From an uncultured Eubacteriales bacterium (GTDB lineage: Bacteria; Bacillota; Clostridia; Oscillospirales; Acutalibacteraceae), in assembly GCA_934486705.1 (NCBI GenBank), contig CAKSQS010000054.1:1-17637 (forward strand): a stretch of DNA of 17,637 bases, given 5' to 3'. Both the position numbers and the translations under genes were made by a program. Positions 7,323 to 14,770 of this stretch are shown in pieces (the first letter of the stretch is position 1; the number at the start of each line of letters is the position of its first letter). The notes under the pieces are model-generated. The model was not told where the DNA came from. It saw only the letters and a program-made list of their open reading frames with translations, and ran no database searches.

Positions 7323-10300
7323 ATGGATTTTGCTCATTTGCACGTGCACACCGAGTACAGCCTGCTTGACGGCTGCTGCCGCATAAAGGCGCTTATAGAC
7401 CGAGCGGCAGAGCTCGGGCAGAAAAGCCTTGCAATAACCGACCACGGCGTGATGTACGGCGTTATTGATTTTTATAAATACGCCGTTTCAAAGGGAATCA
7501 ACCCCATAATAGGCTGCGAGGTATACGTTGCGCCGCGCAGCCGCTTTGAAAAGGTAAAGGGAGTGGACGCACGCTACACTCACCTTGTGCTTTTATGCCG
7601 CAACAATGAGGGCTACCGCAACCTTATAAAGTTGGTTTCCGCAGGGTTTACAGAGGGGTTTTACTCAAAGCCGAGAATAGATAAGGAGCTGCTTAAAAAA
7701 TACAGCGGCGGGCTTATTGCCCTTTCCGCCTGCCTTGCGGGGGAAATTCCGCGTCTTTTAAGCTCGGGCGAATACGAAAAGGCAAAGGAAACGGCGCTTT
7801 GGTTTGAGTCGGTATTCGGCAGGGGCAATTATTATTTGGAGCTGCAGGACCACGGAATTGAGGAGCAGCGAAGAATAAACCCGCAGCTTGTAAGAATTTC
7901 GCGGGAAACGGGAATACCGCTTGTCGCTACAAACGACGTGCATTATATTAAAAAAGAGGACGCGCGCCTGCACAAGGTGCTGCTTTGCATACAAACGGGC
8001 ACTAAAATAAACGAAGAAAACCCGATTGAATTTAAAACGAACGAATTTTATTTAAAATCCGCCGAGGAAATGGCATCACTTTTCCCCGAAGCACCCGAGG
8101 CTATTGAAAACACGGTGAAAATAGCCGAAAATTGCCGCGTTACGTTTGAATTCGGAAAAATAAAGCTGCCGAGGTTCGATATAGGCGACAGGGATCATTT
8201 TGAATATTTCCGCAATAAATGCCTTGAAGGCTTGCACCGAATTTACGGCGATAACCCGAAAAAAGAGGTTACCGACCGCCTTGACTATGAGTTAGGCGTT
8301 ATAAACCGAATGGGGTATGTTGACTATTATTTAATAGTAGCCGATTTTGTAAATTACGCTAAAAGCCATAATATACCCGTAGGTCCCGGGCGCGGCTCGG
8401 GCGCGGCAAGCCTTGCGGCTTACTGCATTGGAATAACGGGAATAGACCCCTTGAAATACGACCTTTATTTCGAGCGTTTTTTAAACCCCGAGCGCGTTTC
8501 AATGCCCGATTTTGATATTGATTTTTGCTATGTGAACCGCCAAAGGGTAATAGATTACGTTATAGAAAAATACGGGTCGGACAGGGTCTCGCAAATAGTC
8601 ACCTTCGGCACTATGGCGGCGCGCGGCGCCGTGCGGGACGTGGGCAGGGCGCTTGACGTGCCGTATGCCGTGTGCGATAAAATTGCAAAGCTGATTCCGC
8701 AATCGCTTAATATGACTATCGAGCGGGCGCTTACAGGCTCTCCGGAGCTTAAAACGCTTTACGATAACGATGCTCAGGTGCATGAGCTTATAGACACGGC
8801 AATAAAGCTTGAGGGTATGCCGCGGCACGCCTCTACCCATGCGGCGGGGGTAGTAATATCCGATAAGCCGATAGCCGAGTATGTTCCCCTTGCCGTAAAC
8901 GACGAGGCGGTGGTGACCCAATACACAATGACGGCGCTTGACGAGTTAGGGCTATTAAAAATGGACTTTTTAGGGCTGCGCAACCTGACCGTTATTGCCG
9001 ATACGGAAAAATATATAAGAAAAAAGCAGCCTGATTTTGATATTGAAAAAATACCGCTTGACGATAAGGAAACCTATAAAATGATGGGCGCGGGGCTGAC
9101 CGACGGCGTTTTCCAGTTTGAATCGGAGGGTATGAAAAACGTGCTGCGGCAGTTCGGGCCGGAAAGCATTGAGGACCTTACCGCAATACTTTCTCTCTAC
9201 CGCCCCGGACCTATGGACTCAATACCGAAATATATTCACAACCGCCACCACCCAGAGGACGTGACCTACCCGACGCCTCTGTTAAAACCGATACTTTCGG
9301 TCACCTACGGGTGCATTGTGTACCAGGAGCAGGTAATGCAGGTGTTCCGCACGCTTGCGGGCTACACCCTCGGCAGGGCGGACATTGTGCGCCGCGCAAT
9401 GGCAAAGAAAAAGCACGACGTTATGGAGCGGGAGCGGCAATTTTTTATTCACGGCGAAAAGGATGAAAACGGCAACGTGCTGTGCGCGGGCGCGGTTGCA
9501 AACGGGGTAGACGAGCAAACGGCAAACAAGATTTTTGACGATATGCAGAGCTTCAGTTCCTATGCTTTTAATAAGGCGCACGCTGCGGCGTATTCCTTTG
9601 TGGCTTACAGAACGGCATACCTTAAATGCCACTACCCGGCGGAATATTTTTCAAGCCTTATGACAAGCATGATGGACAGCCCCGCAAAGGTTGCGCTTTA
9701 TACCGCCGACTGCCGCAAAAACGGCATACGGGTGCTGCCGCCATCGGTCAATTCATCGGGCGCGGGCTTTACGCCCGACGGAAACGCCATACGCTTTGGG
9801 CTTTTGGCGGTTAAAAACCTGGGTACGGGGGTTATAAACAGGCTTATAGCCGAGCGCGAGGAAAACGGCGCGTATACCTCAATGTATGATTTTTGCCTGC
9901 GCAATTACTCGCGCGAATTTAACAGAAAAGCGCTTGAGGGGCTTATTAAAAGCGGCGCTATGGACGGTCTTGAGGATAACAGGCGGCAAATGCTGTATAA
10001 TATAGACGGGGTACTTGCCGCCGTGGATGATGAGAAAAAGTATTCCGCAAAGGGGCAGTTAAACCTTTTCGGCGAAATGGGAACGGACGTTTCCTTTAAG
10101 CCGATAAAGGCGGAGGAAATGCCCAAGGAGACCCTTTTGGCGCTTGAAAAAGAGGCTACGGGGCTGTATCTTTCGGGGCATCCTATGGATGAATACACCG
10201 CGTTCACCGAAAAATTGGGCTTTGCGCGCGCGGCGGACATTGCGGCGCACCGCTACCCCGATTCAAAGCGGCTGACGCTGGCGGGCATAGTGGACGGGCT

Positions 10301-10769
10301 TAAAGCGCGGCAGCTTAAAAACAACAGCATTATGGCTACGGCTTTTCTTGAGGATATTAGCGGCTCTGTGGGGCTTACTGTTTTTGCCGCGGCATATACG
10401 CAGTTTCGCAATCTTTTAATTTCGGGCGAGCCGGTAACCGTGAGCGGCAGGGTTTCGGAGCGGGAGGACAGAGACCCCGAGCTTGTGGTGGAGCGGGTGG
10501 AAAAAATACCCGAGACCGCAAGGGGCAGAGCGGCTAAAAAATACAAAAGCGGGCTTTATTTAAAGGTGAAGTCGCAGGCGGGCAAAGAATTTGAAGAGGT
10601 AAAGCGGCAGCTTTCACTGCACAGCGGCAGCACCGACGTTATAATTCTTTGCGCCGACACGGGCAAAAAGCTTGCAGTACCGCCGAATTTGCGCATAACG
10701 CCCTCGGAAACGCTTTTTAGCGCGCTTAAAAGTCTTATCGGGGCTGAAAATGTTAAATTTATTAAATAA
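7323..10769 (+). CDS. dnaE: DNA polymerase III subunit alpha (DnaE)
   Basis: The 1148-residue replicative polymerase. An N-terminal PHP domain (about 1-275) has HLHVH (5-9), Asp16, Asp40-His41, Glu66, His87, Cys137 and Asp205-x-His207. The palm carries GPGRGSG (354-360), catalytic Asp396 and Asp398 in PDFDID, and a third Asp548 in KMDFLGL. The fingers include LSLYRPGPMDSIP (623-635). Further on are a clamp-binding-like pentapeptide QLNLF (912-916), GHPMDEY (952-958) and a C-terminal OB fold (about 985-1062). The length and domain order suit DnaE1-type rather than PolC, which has an embedded exonuclease domain. AGGGGG overlapping the end of whiA (7308-7313) sits 9 bases before ATG 7323. It is the last gene of the hprK-led run, and no terminator is obvious after it. 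Confidence 0.97.
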   Translation: MDFAHLHVHTEYSLLDGCCRIKALIDRAAELGQKSLAITDHGVMYGVIDFYKYAVSKGINPIIGCEVYVAPRSRFEKVKGVDARYTHLVLLCRNNEGYRNLIKLVSAGFTEGFYSKPRIDKELLKKYSGGLIALSACLAGEIPRLLSSGEYEKAKETALWFESVFGRGNYYLELQDHGIEEQRRINPQLVRISRETGIPLVATNDVHYIKKEDARLHKVLLCIQTGTKINEENPIEFKTNEFYLKSAEEMASLFPEAPEAIENTVKIAENCRVTFEFGKIKLPRFDIGDRDHFEYFRNKCLEGLHRIYGDNPKKEVTDRLDYELGVINRMGYVDYYLIVADFVNYAKSHNIPVGPGRGSGAASLAAYCIGITGIDPLKYDLYFERFLNPERVSMPDFDIDFCYVNRQRVIDYVIEKYGSDRVSQIVTFGTMAARGAVRDVGRALDVPYAVCDKIAKLIPQSLNMTIERALTGSPELKTLYDNDAQVHELIDTAIKLEGMPRHASTHAAGVVISDKPIAEYVPLAVNDEAVVTQYTMTALDELGLLKMDFLGLRNLTVIADTEKYIRKKQPDFDIEKIPLDDKETYKMMGAGLTDGVFQFESEGMKNVLRQFGPESIEDLTAILSLYRPGPMDSIPKYIHNRHHPEDVTYPTPLLKPILSVTYGCIVYQEQVMQVFRTLAGYTLGRADIVRRAMAKKKHDVMERERQFFIHGEKDENGNVLCAGAVANGVDEQTANKIFDDMQSFSSYAFNKAHAAAYSFVAYRTAYLKCHYPAEYFSSLMTSMMDSPAKVALYTADCRKNGIRVLPPSVNSSGAGFTPDGNAIRFGLLAVKNLGTGVINRLIAEREENGAYTSMYDFCLRNYSREFNRKALEGLIKSGAMDGLEDNRRQMLYNIDGVLAAVDDEKKYSAKGQLNLFGEMGTDVSFKPIKAEEMPKETLLALEKEATGLYLSGHPMDEYTAFTEKLGFARAADIAAHRYPDSKRLTLAGIVDGLKARQLKNNSIMATAFLEDISGSVGLTVFAAAYTQFRNLLISGEPVTVSGRVSEREDRDPELVVERVEKIPETARGRAAKKYKSGLYLKVKSQAGKEFEEVKRQLSLHSGSTDVIILCADTGKKLAVPPNLRITPSETLFSALKSLIGAENVKFIK

Positions 10770-10792
10770 ACGTAAATAAAAGAAAAATACTG

Positions 10793-10821
10793 TTGAAAAA
10801 AAAAATCGAATGTGTTAAACT
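10793..10821 (+). promoter_or_regulatory. Probable promoter of pfkA
   Basis: TTGAAA (10793-10798) is separated by 17 bases from TAAACT (10816-10821; 4 of 6 of the -10 consensus). The region between dnaE and pfkA is AT-rich with no hairpin, so pfkA could be read both from this promoter and by read-through from dnaE. Confidence 0.5.
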
Positions 10822-10853
10822 CTAAGTTGAAGATGTATATGGAGATGGTTAAG

Positions 10854-11813
10854 ATGAAAACAATAGGTGTGCTTACAAGCGGCGGAGACGCGCCGGGAAT
10901 GAACGCAGCCGTTCGCGCGGTTGTGAGAACAGCAATAGCAAGGGGTATGACCGTTAAGGGCATACGCCGCGGATATAACGGACTTATTGAGGGAGATATT
11001 ATCGATTTGGACGTTCGCTCGGTATCGGATATAATCCACCGCGGCGGAACGGTGCTTTACACCGCAAGAAGCCCGCGTTTTAAAACCGAGGAGGGCATGC
11101 AGGAGGCAATTGCAAACTGCAAAAAGCACGGCATTGAGGGTATAGTTGTAATAGGCGGCGACGGCTCTTACCGCGGCGCGCGCGATTTATCCATGCGCGG
11201 AATACCCTGCGTAGGCGTTCCCGGAACAATTGATAACGATATTTCCTCAACCGAATACACCATAGGCTTTGATACGGCTATGAACACCGCCATGGAAATG
11301 GTTGATAAAATAAGAGATACCGCCCAATCGCACGACCGCTGCTCGGTAGTTGAGGTTATGGGCAGGCGCGCGGGCTACCTTGCGCTGCAAAGCGGCATTG
11401 CCGTAGGCGCTACCGCAATTCTTGTGCCCGAGGTTGAGCATTCTATAGATGACGTTATAGCAAAGATAAGGGAAACCCAGAAAACCGGCAAAAAGCACTT
11501 TATAGTGGTTGTAGCCGAGGGTGTGGGCGGCGTTGAGCAGATAGCCGAAAAAATTGAGGAAATAACCGGAATAGAGTCAAGAGCTACCGTATTGGGTCAC
11601 GTTCAGCGCGGCGGCAACCCGACCGTTCGCGACCGCGTTGTTGCAACCCAGATGGGCTTTGCCGCGGTGGAGCTTTTAAGAGAGGGCAAGGGCAACCGCG
11701 TTATAGGTATGCAGAAGGGCGAAATAGTGGATTTCGATATTTACGAAGCGCTCAATATGAAAAAGCCGTTTGATAACGATATGTACGAAATCGCACATAT
11801 TACTTCTATCTGA
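10854..11813 (+). CDS. pfkA: ATP-dependent 6-phosphofructokinase
   Basis: Converts fructose-6-phosphate and ATP to fructose-1,6-bisphosphate, the committing step of glycolysis. With ATG 10854 the protein is 319 residues, the usual bacterial PfkA length, and begins MKTIGVLTSGGDAPG. GGAG lies 9 bases upstream (10841-10844). A GTG at 10812 would add 14 non-conserved residues and is rejected. Visible motifs are GGDGS (101-105), PGTIDND (123-129) with catalytic Asp127, the effector-site arginines Arg21 and Arg25, and GHVQRGGNPT (248-257). Gly104 and Gly124 mark an ATP-using enzyme; PPi-dependent relatives carry Asp and Lys there. A clear terminator follows. No pyk is next to it in this window. Confidence 0.97.
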   Translation: MKTIGVLTSGGDAPGMNAAVRAVVRTAIARGMTVKGIRRGYNGLIEGDIIDLDVRSVSDIIHRGGTVLYTARSPRFKTEEGMQEAIANCKKHGIEGIVVIGGDGSYRGARDLSMRGIPCVGVPGTIDNDISSTEYTIGFDTAMNTAMEMVDKIRDTAQSHDRCSVVEVMGRRAGYLALQSGIAVGATAILVPEVEHSIDDVIAKIRETQKTGKKHFIVVVAEGVGGVEQIAEKIEEITGIESRATVLGHVQRGGNPTVRDRVVATQMGFAAVELLREGKGNRVIGMQKGEIVDFDIYEALNMKKPFDNDMYEIAHITSI

Positions 11814-11820
11814 TTTTACT

Positions 11821-11860
11821 GCCCGGGGAACTCTTTGTTCTTCGGGCTTAATTTTATTTT
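11821..11860 (+). terminator. Intrinsic terminator after pfkA
   Basis: An 11-bp stem with two G-U pairs (11821-11831 with 11837-11847, GCCCGGGGAAC and GTTCTTCGGGC) and a 5-base loop is followed by TTAATTTTATTTT. It begins 8 bases after the pfkA stop codon and separates pfkA from mnmA. Read-through would be needed for mnmA unless a promoter overlaps here; none is clear. Confidence 0.9.
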
Positions 11861-11875
11861 ATCGGAGGTTTAAAG

Positions 11876-12958
11876 GTGAGCGGAGAAAAGGTAATGGTAG
11901 GAATGAGCGGGGGAGTGGATTCCTCTGTTTGCGCGGCGCTGCTGAAAGAGGCGGGCTATAATGTCTCGGGAGTCACCCTGCGCCTTTATGACGGCGAGGA
12001 TTACAACGCCGGGCTTACCAAAACCTGCTGCTCTTTATCGGACGTGGAGGACGCGCGCGCGGTTTGCATGCGGATAGGTATTCCGCACTACGCCTTTAAT
12101 TTTAAGGAAAGCTTTGAAAAAGATGTCATTTCCGATTTTATAAACGAATATATAAGCGGCAGGACGCCCAACCCCTGCATTGAGTGCAACCGCAAAATAA
12201 AGTTTGATAAAATGCTGCGCCGCGCCGAAACGCTGGGGTACGATAAAATTGCCACGGGGCATTACGCGCGCGTTAAAAGGGCGGAAAACGGCAGATATCT
12301 GCTTTGCCGCCCTAAGGATATAAACAAAGATCAGACCTATGTGCTTTACTCCATGACTCAGGAGCAGCTTTCAAAAACTCTGTTCCCCTTAGGCGACCTT
12401 ACAAAGCCGCAGGTGCGTGAAATAGCCGAGAAACACGGCTTTGTAAACGCGGCAAAGCCCGACAGCCAGGATATTTGCTTTGTGCCCGACGGCGATTACG
12501 CAGGCTTTATTGAGAGAACTACGGGTAAAACGGCTGACCCGGGGGATTTTACGGATGAAAACGGGAATCGTCTCGGTGAGCACAAGGGAATAATAAGGTA
12601 TACAATAGGTCAGCGCAAGGGGCTTGGCATTGCGCTCGGTAAGCCCCGCTTTGTAATTGAAAAAAACGCCGAAAGCAACACGGTGGTTTTAGGGGACGAG
12701 GATCGGCTTTTCTGCCGAAAGGTATTGGTAGACAGGCTTAATTTTATTCCGTTTGACACGCTTGAAAACGAAATGCGGGTAACCGCAAAGCTGCGCTACC
12801 GCCACTTGGCGCAGCCCGCCGTTATAAAGCCGGACGGCGATAACGTTATAATAGAATTTGACGAACCGCAGCGCGCGCCGAGCCCCGGGCAGGCGGCGGT
12901 GTTTTACGACGGCGACACGGTAGTGGGCGGCGGAACAATAGTGAAAGGGTGGAACTGA
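11876..12958 (+). CDS. mnmA: tRNA-specific 2-thiouridylase MnmA
   Basis: Adds sulfur at C2 of uridine-34 in tRNAs for Lys, Glu and Gln, using ATP to adenylate the base and a persulfide sulfur source. The 360 residues match the family. The N-terminal PP-loop SGGVDSS (11-17) is followed by CCSLSDVEDARAV (51-63), catalytic Cys104 in PNPCIEC and second catalytic Cys201 in DSQDICF. Then come YTIGQRKGLGI and a C-terminal beta-barrel domain. The GTG start at 11876 is supported by a full GGAGG (11864-11868) at 7 bases. Its TGA overlaps the ATG of the LUD gene (TGATG), so the two are probably translationally coupled. The sulfur donor (an IscS/NifS partner) is not encoded here. Confidence 0.96.
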   Translation: MSGEKVMVGMSGGVDSSVCAALLKEAGYNVSGVTLRLYDGEDYNAGLTKTCCSLSDVEDARAVCMRIGIPHYAFNFKESFEKDVISDFINEYISGRTPNPCIECNRKIKFDKMLRRAETLGYDKIATGHYARVKRAENGRYLLCRPKDINKDQTYVLYSMTQEQLSKTLFPLGDLTKPQVREIAEKHGFVNAAKPDSQDICFVPDGDYAGFIERTTGKTADPGDFTDENGNRLGEHKGIIRYTIGQRKGLGIALGKPRFVIEKNAESNTVVLGDEDRLFCRKVLVDRLNFIPFDTLENEMRVTAKLRYRHLAQPAVIKPDGDNVIIEFDEPQRAPSPGQAAVFYDGDTVVGGGTIVKGWN

Positions 12959-13611
12959 TGAACGCTGTAATTGAAAAAACAATGAAAAGCCTTGAACGCA
13001 ACAATATGAAGGCATATTACGCCGAAAACAAAGCGCAGGTTTGCGAAATAGTAAAGGGTATGCTTTTTCCCGGCGCGGTTATAACCGCGGGCGGCTCAAT
13101 GAGCTTAAACGAGAGCGGCGTGTGGGATATTTTAAACGACCCCGAATATAAGTTTTTTAACAGATTAAAGCCCGGAATTTCCGAGGAAGAAAGGCTTGAA
13201 ATTTTCCGTGCGGCAATAGGGTGCGATTTCTTTTTCTGCTCTTCAAACGCCGTTACCGAAAACGGCGAGCTTATAAATGTTGACGGGAACGCAAACCGCG
13301 TGTCTTCAATCTGCTTCGGACCTAAAAAAGTAGTTATGGTGGTAGGCGCGAATAAAATTGTAAAGGATGTTGACTCCGGGATTCTGCGCGTAAAGAAAAC
13401 AGCCGCGCCCATGAATACGGCACGGCTGAATGTTGACGCCCCCTGCAAAAAGTTAGGGCACTGCGTTTCCCTTGAAAAGAGCGATAATCCTAAAATGACC
13501 GACGGCTGCTGCGGCAGCACCCGCATTTGCTGCGATTATTTGGTTTCGGCAATGCAAAGGGTAAAGGACAGAATAAACGTTATAATCTGCGCGGAAAGCT
13601 TGGGCTATTAA
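12958..13611 (+). CDS. Stand-alone LUD-domain (LutC/YkgG-like) protein
   Basis: A 217-residue protein of the LUD (DUF162) superfamily. The conserved glycine-rich TAGGSMSLNESGVWDIL is at 43-59 and CSSNAVTENGELINVDGNANR at 94-114. The C-terminal part is cysteine-rich (Cys163, 169, 184, 185, 191, 192), which could bind a metal or iron-sulfur cluster or be redox-active. LutC-type proteins work with LutA and LutB in lactate oxidation, but neither partner is nearby, so lactate use should not be assumed. I choose ATG 12958 over the in-frame GTG 12949 because it overlaps the mnmA stop by one base, a typical coupling arrangement. The function of these single LUD proteins in clostridia is unclear. Confidence 0.85.
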   Translation: MNAVIEKTMKSLERNNMKAYYAENKAQVCEIVKGMLFPGAVITAGGSMSLNESGVWDILNDPEYKFFNRLKPGISEEERLEIFRAAIGCDFFFCSSNAVTENGELINVDGNANRVSSICFGPKKVVMVVGANKIVKDVDSGILRVKKTAAPMNTARLNVDAPCKKLGHCVSLEKSDNPKMTDGCCGSTRICCDYLVSAMQRVKDRINVIICAESLGY

Positions 13612-13630
13612 CGCCCGATTTTACAAAATA

Positions 13631-13680
13631 AAATATGCTCCAGAGGGCTGCGCGAGCGCTTTCGGGAGCATATTTATATG
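13631..13680. terminator. Bidirectional terminator between convergent genes
   Basis: A perfect 11-bp stem AAATATGCTCC (13631-13641) pairs with 13665-13675. The 23-base interior is GC-rich. AT-rich flanks on both sides give U-rich tails in both directions (ATATTTATATG on plus; TATTTTATTTTG on minus). It lies between the LUD gene, which ends at 13611, and the oppositely transcribed EamA gene, which ends at 13688, and probably stops both. Confidence 0.8.
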
Positions 13681-13687
13681 TATGTAT

Positions 13688-14551
13688 TTATTTTATCAGC
13701 ATCATAAGTGTGCCCGCAACTATAAAAAACAGCCCCGCCGCCGATTTTTTGGAAAGGCGCTCCTTAAATACTGCGGCGGAAAACCCGATAGATACCAAAA
13801 TGCTGAGCTTATCTATCGGTACAACAACGCTTGCAAGTCCGTCCTGCAGCGCCTTATAATAGCAAAGCCACGAACCGCCCGTGGCGAGCCCCGAAAGGCA
13901 GATAAACCCAAGCTCGCTTTTGGGTATACTTTTGAGCATATGATGCTTGCCCTTTAAAAAAACTATAAGCCACGCCATAACAAGCACAACCGCGGTGCGA
14001 ATCGCCGTGCCGAGGTTGGATTCTACCCCGTCTATGCCTATTTTGCCTAAAATTGAGGTCATTGCGGCAAATGCGGCAGAGAGCACGGCGTAAACAAACC
14101 AGCCCTTTTTGGCAGAGCCCGTTTCGGAAACGTCCTTTTTTTCTATCATCATCACCGTTCCCGCGCCTATTAAAGCAACGGCTGCAGCTTTAAGCAGCGT
14201 AATATTCTCCCCGAGAAAAACAAAGGCTAAAATAATCGTAAGCACGGTTGAAGATTTATCTATAGGCACAACCTTGTTTACATCCCCCGCCTGCAGCGCC
14301 TTAAAATAGCAAAGCCAAGAAGCGCCGGTTGAAAGCCCCGAAAGCACGAGGAAAAGCCGGGTTTTACTACCGAGGGAGGTAATGCTGCCTGCCGACCCGA
14401 CAATAAGAACCATAAGCCACGAGAACACAAGAACTACTCCGGTGCGGATTGCGGTTGCAATATCCGAATCGGTCTTTTTTATGCCGCACTTTGCAAGAAC
14501 GGCGCTAAGCCCGGCAAAGAGTGCCGCGCCGAACGCGAAAAATACCCACAT
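13688..14551 (-). CDS. EamA/DMT-family transporter with two closely similar halves
   Basis: A 287-residue inner-membrane protein with about ten hydrophobic segments in two EamA repeats (about 1-136 and 148-287). Each repeat contains TAIRT, GLxTGxSWLCYxKALQ and VVPIDKxS, at 33-37, 72-87 and 94-100 in the first half and again about 149 residues later. DMT proteins export or exchange small metabolites; the substrate here is unknown. I choose ATG 14551 rather than GTG 14560. The sequence AAGGTGA (14563-14557), a good Shine-Dalgarno, lies 5 bases before the ATG and overlaps the GTG. Transcription is convergent to the LUD gene and divergent from nrdD, so it is a single-gene unit. The similarity between halves suggests tandem duplication of a half-size EamA gene. 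Confidence 0.9.
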   Translation of the reverse strand: MWVFFAFGAALFAGLSAVLAKCGIKKTDSDIATAIRTGVVLVFSWLMVLIVGSAGSITSLGSKTRLFLVLSGLSTGASWLCYFKALQAGDVNKVVPIDKSSTVLTIILAFVFLGENITLLKAAAVALIGAGTVMMIEKKDVSETGSAKKGWFVYAVLSAAFAAMTSILGKIGIDGVESNLGTAIRTAVVLVMAWLIVFLKGKHHMLKSIPKSELGFICLSGLATGGSWLCYYKALQDGLASVVVPIDKLSILVSIGFSAAVFKERLSKKSAAGLFFIVAGTLMMLIK

Positions 14552-14569
14552 AAAAATCACCTTATAGAT

Positions 14570-14597
14570 ATTATACCATAAATATATGTAGGGTCAA
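14570..14597 (-). promoter_or_regulatory. Promoter of the EamA transporter
   Basis: On the minus strand TTGACC (14597-14592) is followed by a 16-base spacer and a perfect -10 TATAAT (14575-14570). Transcription would start at about 14563, immediately at the Shine-Dalgarno AAGGTGA. The untranslated leader is therefore only about 12 bases. Confidence 0.75.
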
Positions 14598-14671
14598 GCA
14601 ATATAAAAACGGCAAAATACAACGAAAAATTTTATTTTTCAAAAAACCTTTAACATTGTTGAAAATGACTA

Positions 14672-14699
14672 TTGCAATTTCAAGAATTTGTGTTATAAT
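14672..14699 (+). promoter_or_regulatory. Extended -10 promoter of nrdD
   Basis: TTGCAA (14672-14677), a 16-base spacer and a perfect TATAAT (14694-14699) preceded by TG at the extended -10 position (TGTTATAAT). The leader to nrdD would be about 65 bases. I saw no match to the NrdR box consensus in the 14640-14770 region. Confidence 0.75.
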
Positions 14700-14770
14700 A
14701 GTTTTTGCACTAACAAGATATGGTATGAAAAAGCCGTTTTTCCTATTTGCGGCTACAAGGGGATGTTTTG

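Noticed and set aside
8499..8921. 140-codon open frame on the minus strand inside dnaE
   Set aside because: It is fully antisense to the conserved palm region of dnaE, has a biased composition typical of shadow frames and no family motif.
10812..10853. GTG start adding 14 residues to PfkA
   Set aside because: The GTG overlaps the predicted promoter, while ATG 10854 gives the canonical MKTIGVLTSGG start with GGAG upstream.
12689..13015. Minus-strand frame across the mnmA-LUD junction
   Set aside because: It is antisense to conserved coding sequence, with no start signal or motif.
14700..14770. Possible riboswitch or NrdR box upstream of nrdD
   Set aside because: The leader is only about 65 bases with one weak 5-bp hairpin (14732-14736 with 14750-14754). 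No cobalamin-type elements and no NrdR consensus were seen.
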